Of a stretch of DNA of 64,000 nt, positions 11,816-23,100 are shown piece by piece. Origin of the DNA: Ananas comosus (Eukaryota > Streptophyta > Magnoliopsida > Poales > Bromeliaceae); assembly GCF_001540865.1 (NCBI RefSeq), contig NC_033638.1, forward strand, positions 3,386,342 through 3,450,341, given 5' to 3'. Within the stretch, counting starts at the first letter, position 1. Every line of letters starts with the position of its first letter. The translations under genes and the position numbers were made by a program. The notes beneath the pieces are model-generated. The model had not been told where the DNA came from and ran no database searches. It worked only from the letters and a program-made list of their open reading frames with translations.

Positions 11816-14321
11816 TGTAACGTATCGAAACCCGAAAACGATAATCGAACTTTAATCAAATTGGTTAAAGTGTCGAGAGAAATGGATTGGTGAGTTCCAT
11901 TGTTGCATTCCAACAAGGTTGGAAGGGCAAAAATGGGTTTAAGAAGTGTTGGAATGGTTTTGGCATCGAACAGCGCGAAGTAGAGTCGAAACGATGCAAA
12001 AACAGCATTCTGGAGCATTGTGTACCGGTACGCCATGATGGCTGTACCGATACAGCAAGCGACCTGAGCACAGGTGGCTCTTGGGTTTGAGTCTGTGCGA
12101 AGGTGTACTGGTACGGGACACGTGTACCGGTACACACCCTGCGAAACCGAGAGAGTTTGCTCTCGGGTTGGAGCCTCTACGCAGGTCTGTACCGGTACAC
12201 AAACCCGTGTACCGGTACACAGGGGCTCTGGCAGCAGGGGTGAAGTCTGCTACAGAATTAAGTTGAGGGGCCTATTTGCAAATGTTACAACATGATATTT
12301 GGGCCACCTCTCTCCCATTTTCACAACAAAACCCCTCTCCTCTCCTCTTCCTCTCATTTCCTCTCTTTCTTTCTCTAAAAGCTTGGGCTAGGGTTTGGGA
12401 AAGAAGAAGAAGAAGCAAGGAGGAGAAAGGGAAAAGCTTGGAGAAGGTGGATTTGGAGGCTTGGGTGGCTCTAGAAGCCCTCCTACAAGGAGGATCTTGT
12501 TGGAGCTTGGGCTAAGGTGAGGTTTTACACAAGTTGAGCATAGGGTTTGGGTTTTGATCTCTCTACAAGTGAGGAAACCCTCTAGAGACCTTGAAACCAT
12601 GAAATCATGGTTGTCTTGGACCCCTCTCATGGTGGATCACTAGGGCTCAAAGTAGATGCCCTAGGGATGGTTCTAAAAGCTTAGAAACCTTATTAGAGAG
12701 CTTCCCATGTGTATCTAAGCTTTCTTTTGCTTAGCAATAAGATCAATCTAGGGGAAATGCAAAAATAGCATGTTAGGGCATCCCAAAGAGGGGTTTTGCC
12801 CAAGTGAGGTTTTGATCTATTTTGATCATGTAGAAACCTAATTGAGGGTAAACGCGTTGGAACGCTCGGTTCGACAATCCGACAAGTGTGCGCGAAGTTA
12901 TTGACAAAAACGTCATTTTCCGTACAGATAGCCGCAGCATGCGGACTAGGGCTTCGAAAATTCCAAGAAATTCACCGTAGCATCCTTATAACCATCTAAG
13001 GTGGGTGGTGCATTCCAAGGACATCGGAAATCCCTTTATGTCTAAAGCGTCATATTTGAGCATATGTATTTATATTGAGCATGTTGCATAGTAGGGTTAA
13101 TTGTAAATTTTCTTTGCATGATATGAGTTCTAATGCTTGAGAAATAGTAGTAAATGAATGAGAATTGGTAACCCTATATATGCATGACAAGGGACAAGAA
13201 CCTAGAAGGGTTAGTAAACAAATGTGACATGTTGACATAGATTTAGCAAGTGACATTGATGAGTCTAGAGGACTTAGAAAACAAGTGTGGCATCATTGAC
13301 AAAGAACAAGAACAAGTAGTGACATTATGACATAAACACCTTAGAATTAAGGGTCATATGTACATGGTTCTCCTTGAAGTCAAGGAATGGATTGAACTTA
13401 AAATCCTTAAAGTTAAGGATTGATCGTACTCACCTAATAGTCCTTGCTCGAGGGCGGTAGCTCCCCCTCGGGCGATGTGCTCCGGAGTTGTCATCACTGG
13501 GTCGTAGCGGTTATCTCCCCAGAGGGCGGTCCCGTCGGGTTGTAGCGGTTATCTCCCCGACAATAGGGATTTGGGTTGGTGAGTTTGTGAGGGCGAAACC
13601 TACGGGCTAGCCATGAGATTGGGTAATGAAAAGTTAATCTTGCATTCATCATGAGCATTCTATCGAGCATAGTTTTATTTATCGTTCAGGCATATTAGCT
13701 GCATTTGTTAGTTGGTTATTATCTATCCTTTCTTCTATTATGCCTGATTAGACCTAGTGGGATAGTCGGCGTGGTTGGTTGCCGAACCCACTGGGAACTT
13801 TGTTGTAGTTCTCACCCCACTATTTCCACAGAGCCGGGACCGAGCGAGCCGGCAGATGATCGCGGTAAGGGCATCGCGCCCTAGATAGAGACCGCCTGAG
13901 ATGGATTTCATTTTGTAGTTGCATACCCTTTACCATCGTCTTTTGTATTTGATGATTTTAGTATTATGAACTTGCTTTAATGAATGATGTAAAGGATATT
14001 TATGTTAAAGGTCAAAAGTTATATTTTGGGAGAAATGAGATGTAAAAAGAAATGATGCAACAATGTGACAGAACTTGATTACAATTGGATACATGTATGT
14101 GATTTAAATTTAGTCATATCACTTGTATATTGAATTGCTAATTCTTTCACCTTGGCTATTGCTTGCCCTCGTGCAAGCCATTTTGTATGCTTCCGCTTAT
14201 GCAAATTTGTACTCTATTGATACTTGTGTTGAGCCTTGGGCGGACAGGGGAAGCTCTGTCCGTTCGGCGTCTGTTTGACGCTCTCGAACCGGCCAAAAAG
14301 GATCGGGCTCGGGGCGTGACA
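11816..14321 (+). repeat. 3' LTR (full length, 2506 bp) of the gypsy element
   Basis: It starts TGTAACGTATCG and ends GGGGCGTGACA, giving the usual TG...CA ends. It holds six GTACCGGTAC-type palindromes in its first 400 bp, a CT-rich tract followed by AAAGCTTGGGCTAGGGTTTGGG near 12380, and a conserved LTR block near 13648-13830 (TAGCTGCATTTGTTAG, CCTAGTGGGA, AGTTCTCACCCCACTATTT). The base after its end reads straight into Helitron helicase codons. Confidence 0.9.
12022..12218. promoter_or_regulatory. Cluster of six GTACCGGTAC palindromes in LTR U3
   Basis: Palindromes at 12022-12031, 12044-12053 (one mismatch), 12105-12114 (one mismatch), 12124-12133, 12189-12198 and 12209-12218. Four are perfect 10-mers, mostly extended to TGTACCGGTACA. 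Each contains two GTAC cores, the core bound by plant SBP-box (SPL) factors and copper-response regulators. That link is inference. The cluster lies in the U3 part, where LTR enhancers sit, and recurs in the unrelated solo LTR at 28307-30934. Confidence 0.6.
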
Positions 14322-14330
14322 ACACGGCTG

Positions 14331-14699
14331 GTGGTAACCCAATTGAGTCATCGAATTATAGAAGCGCAAATATTTACAGGCGATCACATTGGTGAAAAAG
14401 TTTACATCTCTCGCATTGTAATTAGCTTATCTGATTCAAAGTGGCCATTCGTATTAAAGCGCAGACAATTCCCGATTCGTTTGAGTTATGCAATGACCAT
14501 AAATAAAAGTCAAGGTCAGACATTACAAAGGGTTGGACTTTTTTTATCCCAACCAGTATTTACTCATGGCCAACTTTATGTGGCGGTTTCTCGCGTAACC
14601 TCTAGAGAAGGATTGCGCATTTTCATAGATAATAAGGACGGAGAACCTAAAGGGTATACAAGAAATGTTGTCTACCGTGAGATATTTGATGATCTATAA
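14331..14699 (+). pseudogene. Helitron helicase (PIF1-like), C-terminal fragment
   Basis: The frame entering from the LTR junction reads TRLVVTQL, then FPIRLSYAMTINKSQGQT, then a segment ending in LYVAVSRVTSREGL, and stops at 14699. These are the last conserved motifs of SF1 PIF1-type helicases; the INKSQGQT and VAVSRV motifs are diagnostic. About 120 residues survive of a protein that is normally over 1000 residues in Helitrons. The Rep nuclease and the Walker A part are missing, so it cannot work. The open frame itself is intact to its natural stop. Confidence 0.9.
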
Positions 14700-14860
14700 T
14701 GGTTAGTTATTGATTGTGCATTATTTCTGTTTTGAAATCTTTAAGTATTTAATATAATCATTTCCTATATGTATATGAAGGATGATCTATAATGGTTAGT
14801 TATTCATTGTGCATTATTTCTGTTTTGAAATCTTGAAGTATTTAATCTAATCATTCCTAT

Positions 14861-17468
14861 ATGTATATGAAGCAGGCAGATAAAACTGCAATGGAGTACA
14901 TACTATTATCTGAATTAACACTGCAACATCAAAATTGCAAGATTAAAGTTCGAGTGTGTCGACTTTGGGAATCATCTGCTCCATTTCTAAAAGGGGATAT
15001 ATTTGGTTTAGATTGTTTGCTGGTGGACGGAAAGGTTGTGCCACAAAATCTTTGTATTTTTTTTGTTGCTCATTCTTCACATTAATATATTTATTAATTT
15101 ATTGTGGTGCAATAATTAGGGATATTCTTTGCAAAGAACGATACGTAAAAAAGATGCGGAGGAATTCAGGTGCCGGCTGACTGAAGGCAAAGTATATCTT
15201 ATAGAAAAGTTCAATGTTATTCCAAGCAAGAGGAAATTTGTCTCCGTTGAGCGTTTTTATATGATTCAGATAAATAAATGAACATCTTTAACACTGGTTG
15301 AGGAAGAAGTTAACAACATACCTTTATATAGTTTTAATTTCTCAAGCTACTCTCAAGTAGAGAATCAAAGATATAACGACACAGTTCTCACTGGTAATAT
15401 TTAGTTATAGCACTACATATTTAATTTCGAGAAGATATTACATTTACATAATCAATTTCTACATTTCTCATATTAATTTTTATTTATTTCTATGATTGCA
15501 GACGTTTTTGGCCGAATTATAGCCATCGGCGATATTTCGCATCGATATATTGGTCAAACCTTTACTCCAATTAGAAATCTTGAAATACAAAATCTACAGT
15601 AAGTGCTTCTATCTTAAATAGTATATTAAACTGTTTATTTATCTTTAATTTTATTACGTAAATTTATTTGTAATATACAAATGTTTACTTTTCAGGATGA
15701 ATATTTTATGTGTTACGTTGTGGGATAAATTTGCTTTGGAATTTGATGAAAACTGCATTACAAAGAAAGATGACAATGTTTCTGTTATAATAATTCTTGC
15801 CGGAATGACTGTTCGTTCTTTTAAAGGTTTGTGCTTTATTTCAATGTTGCGAATAATGTTTATCTAAGAAATAATGTTAAAACTATTAACTTCTAATATT
15901 TATTGTGCAAATTTAGAGAATATACATTTGTCAACATGCTCGGTATCAAAGGTTTATATAGACTTACAAATTCCAGAGGTTCTAGAGTTCTTGAATAGGT
16001 TTGTACGCTGAGTCTTCAACTTTAATCTTATTTATTTAATTTTTTAAATTACTAACTTTTATTTACCTCCAAAAATGCTGCATAGGTTACAACCAATTTC
16101 TCTCTCGGTCCAGCGAATTGCCGTCAACCATCAGCAAAATATTAGTCCGCAAGAAGAAATGCATGCGAATAGAAAAACTATTGCTCAATTGTTCACTATC
16201 GACATATCTAGCACTTAGGTGAATTTCATTTTCTCAAGTTCCTACTATAAAGCTATTTGTTCTGTTTTCATTATGGAATAACAATGCATTCGTATTTTTT
16301 ATCAAATAGAATACGAAGTTTACCTGTGAAGCTAAAATCGCCGAAATTGACACATCCTTTGGTTGGTGGTACAAAGCATGCTATAATTATAAATCAGCTG
16401 TCAAAACATTTGATGATACCTTCCTATGCTCCAATTGTGATAAGAATGATCAGTCTCCAATACCATGGTAACTATTTTGTTCTTCCCTTATTGTTTTCTA
16501 TTTTTTTATAATGAATCTAATTTGCTAAGTTTTTCTCATTCTGTTCCTTTTTTCTTATTTTTTTATGTTGTTAAAAAGGTATAAATTGAATGCTATTGTC
16601 GAAGATGATACCGATTCTGCAAATTTTACCATATTCGGAAGAATGGCGCAAGAGTTGATCCATATTCCAGCTCAAAATCTTGCTGCTTCCCCTGGTTCAG
16701 AAAAATTTACTCTTCCTCCGGCAATTAAATCAATTATTGGATATAAACATATCTTTCAAATAATACCTGACATACAAAGATTCAGAACAAGCATTCCTTC
16801 TTTTAAAGTTGTCAAAATCTTTAATAATCACTATGATACAAAAGCAATCACTTTTCCGACCGAGAATTCATTAATTAAATGTGAAGAAAAAGTTGATGGA
16901 GCTACTACTCACAGAGACATTTCCAAAGAATTAATTGCCCAGGCATCCCCGAGTACAAACATTTCTTTAAGGTAATATTTTCACTCTTTTGTCATATTTA
17001 ATTCGTATTATATACTGAAAATTCTAGAGTTCGTTACTTGCTGTTTAATATTATTATAAGTGCTTAGAACTATCAATAATTATTTAGTGTATAAGTGTGA
17101 ATATAGAAAGACACATCCAAGATTATTAATAATATTCCAACTTTCCTCTTTGTCTCTTAACAAAATAGTATCCCTCTAATAATAGCAATAAATATGTAAA
17201 TTAAACTGCCGAGTTATAATTCTATTAATATTATTTCTACTTAACTTTATAAATCTATGTGTCTATGGTTTTACCCACAGCTCTCCACCGTTTGCCGACG
17301 ATGGAAGCAAAAGCCAATCTGCCAAAAGAAAACGGCTTATGTGCGTTTGAATATCGTCCATCTTTTTTTGACACATATATAATATTTATATCTATGATTA
17401 TAATCAATTATTTTATTTTTTATTTGATTTGCAGTTTCGATGAAGACTCTTCCACAGATGGAGACTAG
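14861..17468 (+). pseudogene. RPA1-like (OB-fold, zinc-ribbon) gene of the Helitron
   Basis: An intron-containing gene resembling replication protein A 70-kDa subunits, which plant Helitrons often carry; RPA binds single-stranded DNA. Probable coding blocks: 14861-15030, about 15125-15390, 15501-15600, 15696-15826, 15914-15998, 16085-16218, 16300-16470, 16580-16971, 17268-17342 and 17433-17468. Recognisable pieces are FGRIIAIGDIS, TLWDKFALEF (DNA-binding OB fold) and a C-terminal part with WWYKAC and CSNCDK, the zinc-ribbon signature of RPA1. A TGA stands where Trp is expected (QINK-stop-TSLTLVEEE, near 15280), so this copy looks inactive. Exon borders are approximate. Confidence 0.75.
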
Positions 17469-17828
17469 CTAAGAAGATTTATAATTAATATCACTTTCAA
17501 TCTGTTTTAAATAACAAGCTATAGACTATGGGATGTAGCTGCATGTTTCTTGCTTTATTATATGCTTTATGGATATGAAGAACTATGGGATGTAGTACAT
17601 GTTTTATTCCAAATTATATTACTCTTTAATCACAATCATTTTCAGTAGCACGAACTCTTTATTTAGTTTATTATTTAATTTCATTATTTTTATTACTTAG
17701 TGGGACCACATGTCAAATACTTTAATTTTATTAATTAGTTAATTCTTTAAATAATAATTAAATATATTAATACATAATACGGTAAAAATAATTTTAATAT
17801 TTCTAATAATTTATTATTGTATTGGCTT

Positions 17829-17859
17829 CCCGCCGCGAAGCGCGGGGTCCCTTAACTAG
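17829..17859 (+). other. Helitron 3' terminus: hairpin plus CTAG
   Basis: CCGCG-AAG-CGCGG forms a short perfect GC hairpin, followed 9 nt later by CTAG (17856-17859) and T. This is the standard Helitron 3' end (hairpin 10-15 nt before CTRR, insertion between A and T). Confidence 0.88.
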
Positions 17860-18790
17860 TACACTATAATTTGACAGTTTTGTCAATACACATGGCGTGC
17901 TTCCCTTTGCTCTTTCCACGTGGTGGGTTCTCCATACAACGCATTTCTCTCTCGGCCATTCCCCTCCTCTATCTCTCTCTTTTTCCTCCTATAGGCTCTA
18001 GGCCCTCCTCATTCTCTCTTCCCTTCTTTCCTTTTCTCTCTATTTCCCCTTTAGCTCCCCCTTTTCTGTCCTCTCTCTTTTCCTTCCTGTAGTTTGCCCT
18101 TGTTGGCTTAAATAGGTCAGCATCCTGTTATGTAGCACGAGGCCAGGTTAGGCCGAGTCACATTTGAAATGGCGTAAGGCTAGTTAGGCCCAGTCATGTT
18201 CGAAGTGGCATGAGACTGGTTGGATTGAATCACAATCGAGACTCATGGACGTTGTGTCTGTACACTTTAAGTGAATTGACTGTTTATTTCTAATAGCTTG
18301 AGCTTTGGGATTAATGGCATGAGGCTGGTTGAGTCGAGTGAAATAGTGTAAGGTTGGATTAGGCTAAGTCATGTTCGAAGTGGCATGAGGGTGGTTGGGC
18401 AGCAATAACCGCAACGGAGGTTGGGAGGACGAGGGAGGGGTGCGAGGAAGCGACAGTCCACTGAATCGTGAGGCCCAATCGTCCCACCACTGTCGAATCC
18501 ATGATTTGTGACGCTCCCTTCACCGAGATGGCGTGACGCACTCTCCTGATAAATAATCACATGCACCTCATGTATCCGTACAATTCATGCACCACCCCTC
18601 ATATCTGGTAGTTAATATTTTGAAAATAAAATATCACATATATGTGATTTTTATTCAAAAGGTCTATGGGTAAATATATGCATGCATCGAAGTAGCTCTA
18701 TCTTTGTTTTTTTTACTTTTTTCATTGTAGTAGCTCCTAAAATCCTTCTAGACTACTTATAATTTTTATATTTTAAAGAAACTGAATGTT
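17860..18790. other. Non-coding stretch with loose 45-90 bp repeats
   Basis: Begins T/C-rich (17950-18090). From 18120 to 18400 it has repeated words of the type GGCATGAGRCTGGTTGG and AGTCATGTTCGAAGTGGCATGAG. No recognised gene. It becomes AT-rich before the copia insertion site; the GAATC at 18791-18795 is the target duplication. Confidence 0.45.
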
Positions 18791-18795
18791 GAATC

Positions 18796-19022
18796 TGTTG
18801 GAGGTTAGGGTTTTTAGGTGCTTAAAGTATTACACCAAGAGACGTCAAGTTTTGGAACGCTCAACAGTGTTACCTCCAGCGTAGGAAACCCTAGATTTTA
18901 AATAAGCTATTGGGCTCCACAGATATGGGCCTTAATACGCTTTCACTTATTGGGCTTGTATGTGAACATATTATTTGGACTATATTATAACAAAATATCC
19001 AATAATAATAATATATCCAACA
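18796..19022 (-). repeat. 3' LTR of the copia element (227 bp)
   Basis: Identical by eye to 24484-24710. It carries CTTAAAGTATTAC (plus strand, 18821-18833), the complement of the putative primer site, inside a small hairpin with GGTG/CACC stem. The plus-strand AAACCCTAGATTTTAAATAAG segment may hold the promoter on the minus strand (TTATTTAAAATC as TATA-like). Confidence 0.93.
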
Positions 19023-19036
19023 ATCTCCTCCTATGT
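19023..19036 (-). other. Polypurine tract of the copia element
   Basis: On the minus strand the bases next to the 3' LTR read ACATAGGAGGAGAT and then TGTTGG, a purine-rich run in the place where plus-strand synthesis starts. Confidence 0.75.
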
Positions 19037-20142
19037 TCACCATACAGCACAATCCAATACAGTGGTCAGTGTAATGTTCAAACAATTATGAATCATCCAC
19101 ATTCAGTCCAAGACAATCAACTCGGATTAAAAACTCAATCATCAATTGTAATTCAAATGAGTGAATCATTCATATCATGAATCTGTTCTGAGATCGACAT
19201 ATCCAAAATGATTCTCAAAATCAGTTCACAACCAACATATGCATAACAGTCAAATATAAGTAGGCCAGTCAAAATAATCCAAGGCCTTACAAATAAAAGA
19301 AAAAGACATAATAATGTTCACAAATAGAGATAGCCAAAAACAAGTCTTAAGTAAATGGACTCCATCAAAACAGGTAATAGTAGGTGAACTGTCAAGTTCC
19401 CGTACACTCTAAATGATATATATATTCATTCATCAAATAGATCATCCTGATCTGGATCTCACTTATTAAGCTCTCCTCCATCCCTACCATCCTCTGTAGA
19501 ATATCAAATATAAATTTCATATTATCATGAATTTAATCATTTGAATAATCCACTAAAAATGTCTAGTTCTACTAAAAGAACTTAGCATCATAACATCAGG
19601 CAGAGAAGAATATATATTAATGTCATAAAGCATCATAATATCATGTTCACAAGTATCAAGCCAGTTTCATAAATTATGAATAAAGCCTAAATAGTTTGAT
19701 TTATAAAGAGCCATCAACTTAAGTTTATTTGTAAGAGAATAATCATTGTCTAGTTTCAAAGAACATGACCAAAACCAACAGGCTTCTTATGCAGATAGCT
19801 ATTTCTATGTTTCAATTTGGAATGTCACAGTTACTAATTCTTTAAAGTCAAATAATCTAGCATCAAGTTTGGAATGAGATCATTTAACTAAGAAAAGAAT
19901 AGTCCAGCCTAGTTGGATTGTATCATCAAGTTTGGAATGACACAAGCCTTCCAGGTAGAACTTTGAACTAGGTTAAAGTCATTTTCATCAAGTTTGGAAT
20001 GAAACAACTCACCTTTTTCAAATTAGTCCGCAACCATGAACATCGATGAAACATATAAATTGTGCTTGACCACCAAAGGAAGGAAGATTCGATAATTCAA
20101 AACATACAATTAGAAAGTAAGTAAATGGTAATTAAGACTAAT
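19037..20142 (-). other. Long 3' untranslated segment of the copia element
   Basis: 1.1 kb without a credible reading frame between the gag-pol stop and the polypurine tract; in most copia elements this interval is short. It contains a three-copy direct repeat with a 62-63 bp period (units start at 19861, 19924 and 19986, each beginning CATCAAGTTTGGAATGA) and a weaker fourth copy near 19814. Confidence 0.7.
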
Positions 20143-23100
20143 TTACATAGTCTTTAACCCCATTTCCCCCACTGTTTTGAATAATCGATCTTTAGTCATA
20201 CCTTTTGTGAGAGTATCGGCCATGTTATCCTTCGATCTCACATCGATCAAGGTGATAACCCCTTGTTCTCTCAGATAATTCAACAACGCATGTCTCAGTC
20301 TCACATGTCTTCTCTTTGAATTAAAGAAAGCATTTTTGACAACTTGGACAGCTGCTTGATTATCACAGAACAGGCTTAAAGAATTAATCTGTAGCCGAGT
20401 CAAAGGAATATCCAAAATCAGATTCTTTATCCATTCTGCTTCTTCGCCAGCGGAAGCTAAAGCAAAAAGTTCCGATTCCATAGACGACAAGGCAATACAA
20501 GTCTGTCTTTTGGATTTCCAAGTAATAGCAGCTCCACCCAAAGTGAATACATATCCACTTGTGGACTTACTATTTCCAATTTCTGAGCACCATGAGGCAT
20601 CAGAATATCCATCCACAGTTGGAGGATAACCAGAATAACATAGAGCATAATCTTTCGTACCTTTAAGGTATCTCATCAGCCTACTAAGGGCATCCCAATG
20701 CTCTTTACTAGGATTACTAGTGAAACGACTCAGCATGCCAACTGTAAAGGCGATGTCGGGTCTAGTGCAACTCATAGCATACATGAGACTACCAATCAGT
20801 TTTGAGTACTTTAATTGATCCACACTGGTCCCTTCATTAGGACTCAGTCTTTTATTATAATCACATGGTGTCTCACTCGGTTTACAATCACTGTATCCCC
20901 AGGTAGAAAGTAGCTGCTCAATATAATGAGTCTGGCTAAGGGAGATGACTTGCCTTTCAAATCTTACTTTCATACCAAGAATGGTATTAGCAATACCAAG
21001 ATCTTTCATGTCAAATTCTTTAGCTAAAGTAGCTTTCACGTCACTCACTACAGAATGATCGGAGCCAAGAATTAACATGTCATCAACATATAAGCAAATG
21101 ATGACTATCTTATTTGACACAGAACGATGGTAAAGGCATTTATCTGAATAGCTAGACTGAAAGCCATAACTCTTTACCACTTTGTCAAATTTAAGATGCC
21201 ACATCTTAGGTGCTTGTTTAAGACCGTACAAAGATTTATTCAATTTACAAACTTTGTCCTCAAGACCTTTCATGACATACCCTTCAGGTTGTTCCATGTA
21301 GATTTCTTCATTTAACTCTCCATTTAGAAAAGCTGTTTTTACATCCATTTGATGCACTACAAAGTGTTCAATAGATGCCAAAGCAAGAAGAATTCTTATA
21401 GTTGATAGATGACACACAGGTGAATAAACATCAAAATAGTCTATTCCACTCTGCTGTTTATAGCCTTTAGCTACTAAGCGTGCTTTGTATCTGGCTATTG
21501 ATCCATCACTATTCAGTTTCTTTTTCAATACCCACTTACAGCCTATAGCCTTAGCCCCTTTAGGCAAATTGACTAGCTGCCAAGTGTGGTTCTGCAACAG
21601 AGAGCTCATTTCATCATCTATGGCTTCTGCCCACAGTAGGGATTCCCTAGATCTCATTGCTTCTTGATAAGAAAATGGATCATCCTCGAGATGGTAAGTA
21701 ACAAAATTCTCACCAAAACTTTTGGGAACTCTCTCTCTTGTAGATATTCTAACTGGAACTGATTCAATAGCCAATTGTGTGGGATTAGTGTCAGAAGGGC
21801 CTGCTTCAGATTCTACAGGAGATTCTGAAATCATATCTGTAGATCCAGAAACATTCAAGCCATGATCTCTGAGAAACTTATTCTCAAAGAATTCTGCATC
21901 TCTAGATTCTATCACTGTGTTAGTAGATAGATCTAAAAACCTATCTGCAGCACTATCTTCTGCACTGCCTAGATATACACAGGTAATGGTTCTAGGTCCC
22001 ACCTTAGGCCTCTTTGGATCTTGTATTCTTACATAAGCAATACAGCCCCAGGTCTTAAGAGTATCATATCTACAAGGATGCTTATGCCATATCTCATAAG
22101 GTGTCATAGACAATTTAGAGTGTGGCAACCTGTTCAGGATGTGATTAGCAGTCAGAACTGCTTCTCCCCAATAGGAGGAAGGCATGCCAGCTGTAAGTAA
22201 CATAGAATTTAACATTTCAGTTAACGTTCTATTCTTACGCTCAGCAACACCATTTGATTGGGGTGAGTAAGGAGCAGTGGTTTCAAGTATTATGCCCTCT
22301 GAAGCACAAAATTCCTTGAACCCTGTCATTGTATATTCTCCTCCTCTATCACTCCTAAACCTCTTAATTTTCATGTTGAGTTGATTTTCTACTCTAGATT
22401 TGAAAATTTTAAACTTTTCAAAAGCCTCATCTTTCGATTTCAACAAATAGACATGACAATATCTAGAAAAATCGTCTATGAATGTTATCAAATACTTTCG
22501 ACCACCTCTAGTGACGTAATTTCTAAAATCACAAAGATCAGAATGTATTAGCTCAAGAAGTTGTGTGCTTTTAGAAACCATCTTAAAAGGTTTTCTAGTG
22601 ATCTTAGCTTGTGCACACACTTCACATTTGTCAAATCGAATAGAAGTATCCAATGGAATGTTGTGAGTTTTAGCTAGAAGTTGCATTTTCCTGTAGTTCA
22701 CATGTCCAAGTCTATTGTGCAACAACTTTGGATCAATCAGAATAGAACTCACATGGTTTATGCTATCAGTATCTAAACTCAACCTATACATACCATTAAC
22801 CATGAATGCACAACCAAAATAACATGAGTTAACTGATAAGGTTACTCTACCATTCATAGTTGAAAAGGACATACCAGCTTTATCAAGTAAGCTCATAGAT
22901 ATCAAATTCTTTTTAAGTAAAGGTACTACTCTAACATGTTTCAGAGTTAGTAATTTACCTGAAGAAAGCACCAAATTTGCAGTTCCAGTATGAGTCACTT
23001 CTGCCTCACCACCATTGCAATTTTCCACGGTGTCTTTCACTTCTGTGACCTCTGTGAGTAGGTTCTTGTCATTTGCAGCATGACAAGTAGCGCCACTATC

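Larger units (their letters stand above)
4519..14321 (+). mobile_element. Ty3/gypsy LTR retrotransposon, 5'-truncated, chromovirus-like
   Basis: One element with a 5' LTR lacking its first ~400 bp (4519-6683), a tRNA-iMet type primer site (6691), a gag-pol reading frame broken by two stops (7022-11752), a polypurine tract (11801-11815) and a complete 2506-bp 3' LTR (11816-14321). The order gag, protease, RT, RNase H, integrase is that of Ty3/gypsy. The long LTRs, iMet primer site and C-terminal chromodomain-like end suggest the Tekay/Del branch of chromoviruses. No target duplication can be checked because the left end is missing. The right junction lies inside a Helitron helicase gene. Confidence 0.9.
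14322..17859 (+). mobile_element. 3' half of an autonomous-type Helitron
   Basis: It holds the last part of a Rep/helicase gene, then an RPA1-like gene, then the Helitron end: a hairpin and CTAG followed by T at 17860. The 5' part (Rep endonuclease and most of the helicase) is absent because the gypsy element lies exactly at the break, inside the helicase codons. Upstream of the truncated gypsy LTR there is no Helitron sequence, so the left half was lost together with the LTR end. Gene order helicase then RPA is typical of plant Helitrons. Confidence 0.85.

Noticed and set aside
18796..18830. Telomere-like GGTTAGGGTTT
   Set aside because: Single telobox-like word inside a copia LTR, not a tandem array.
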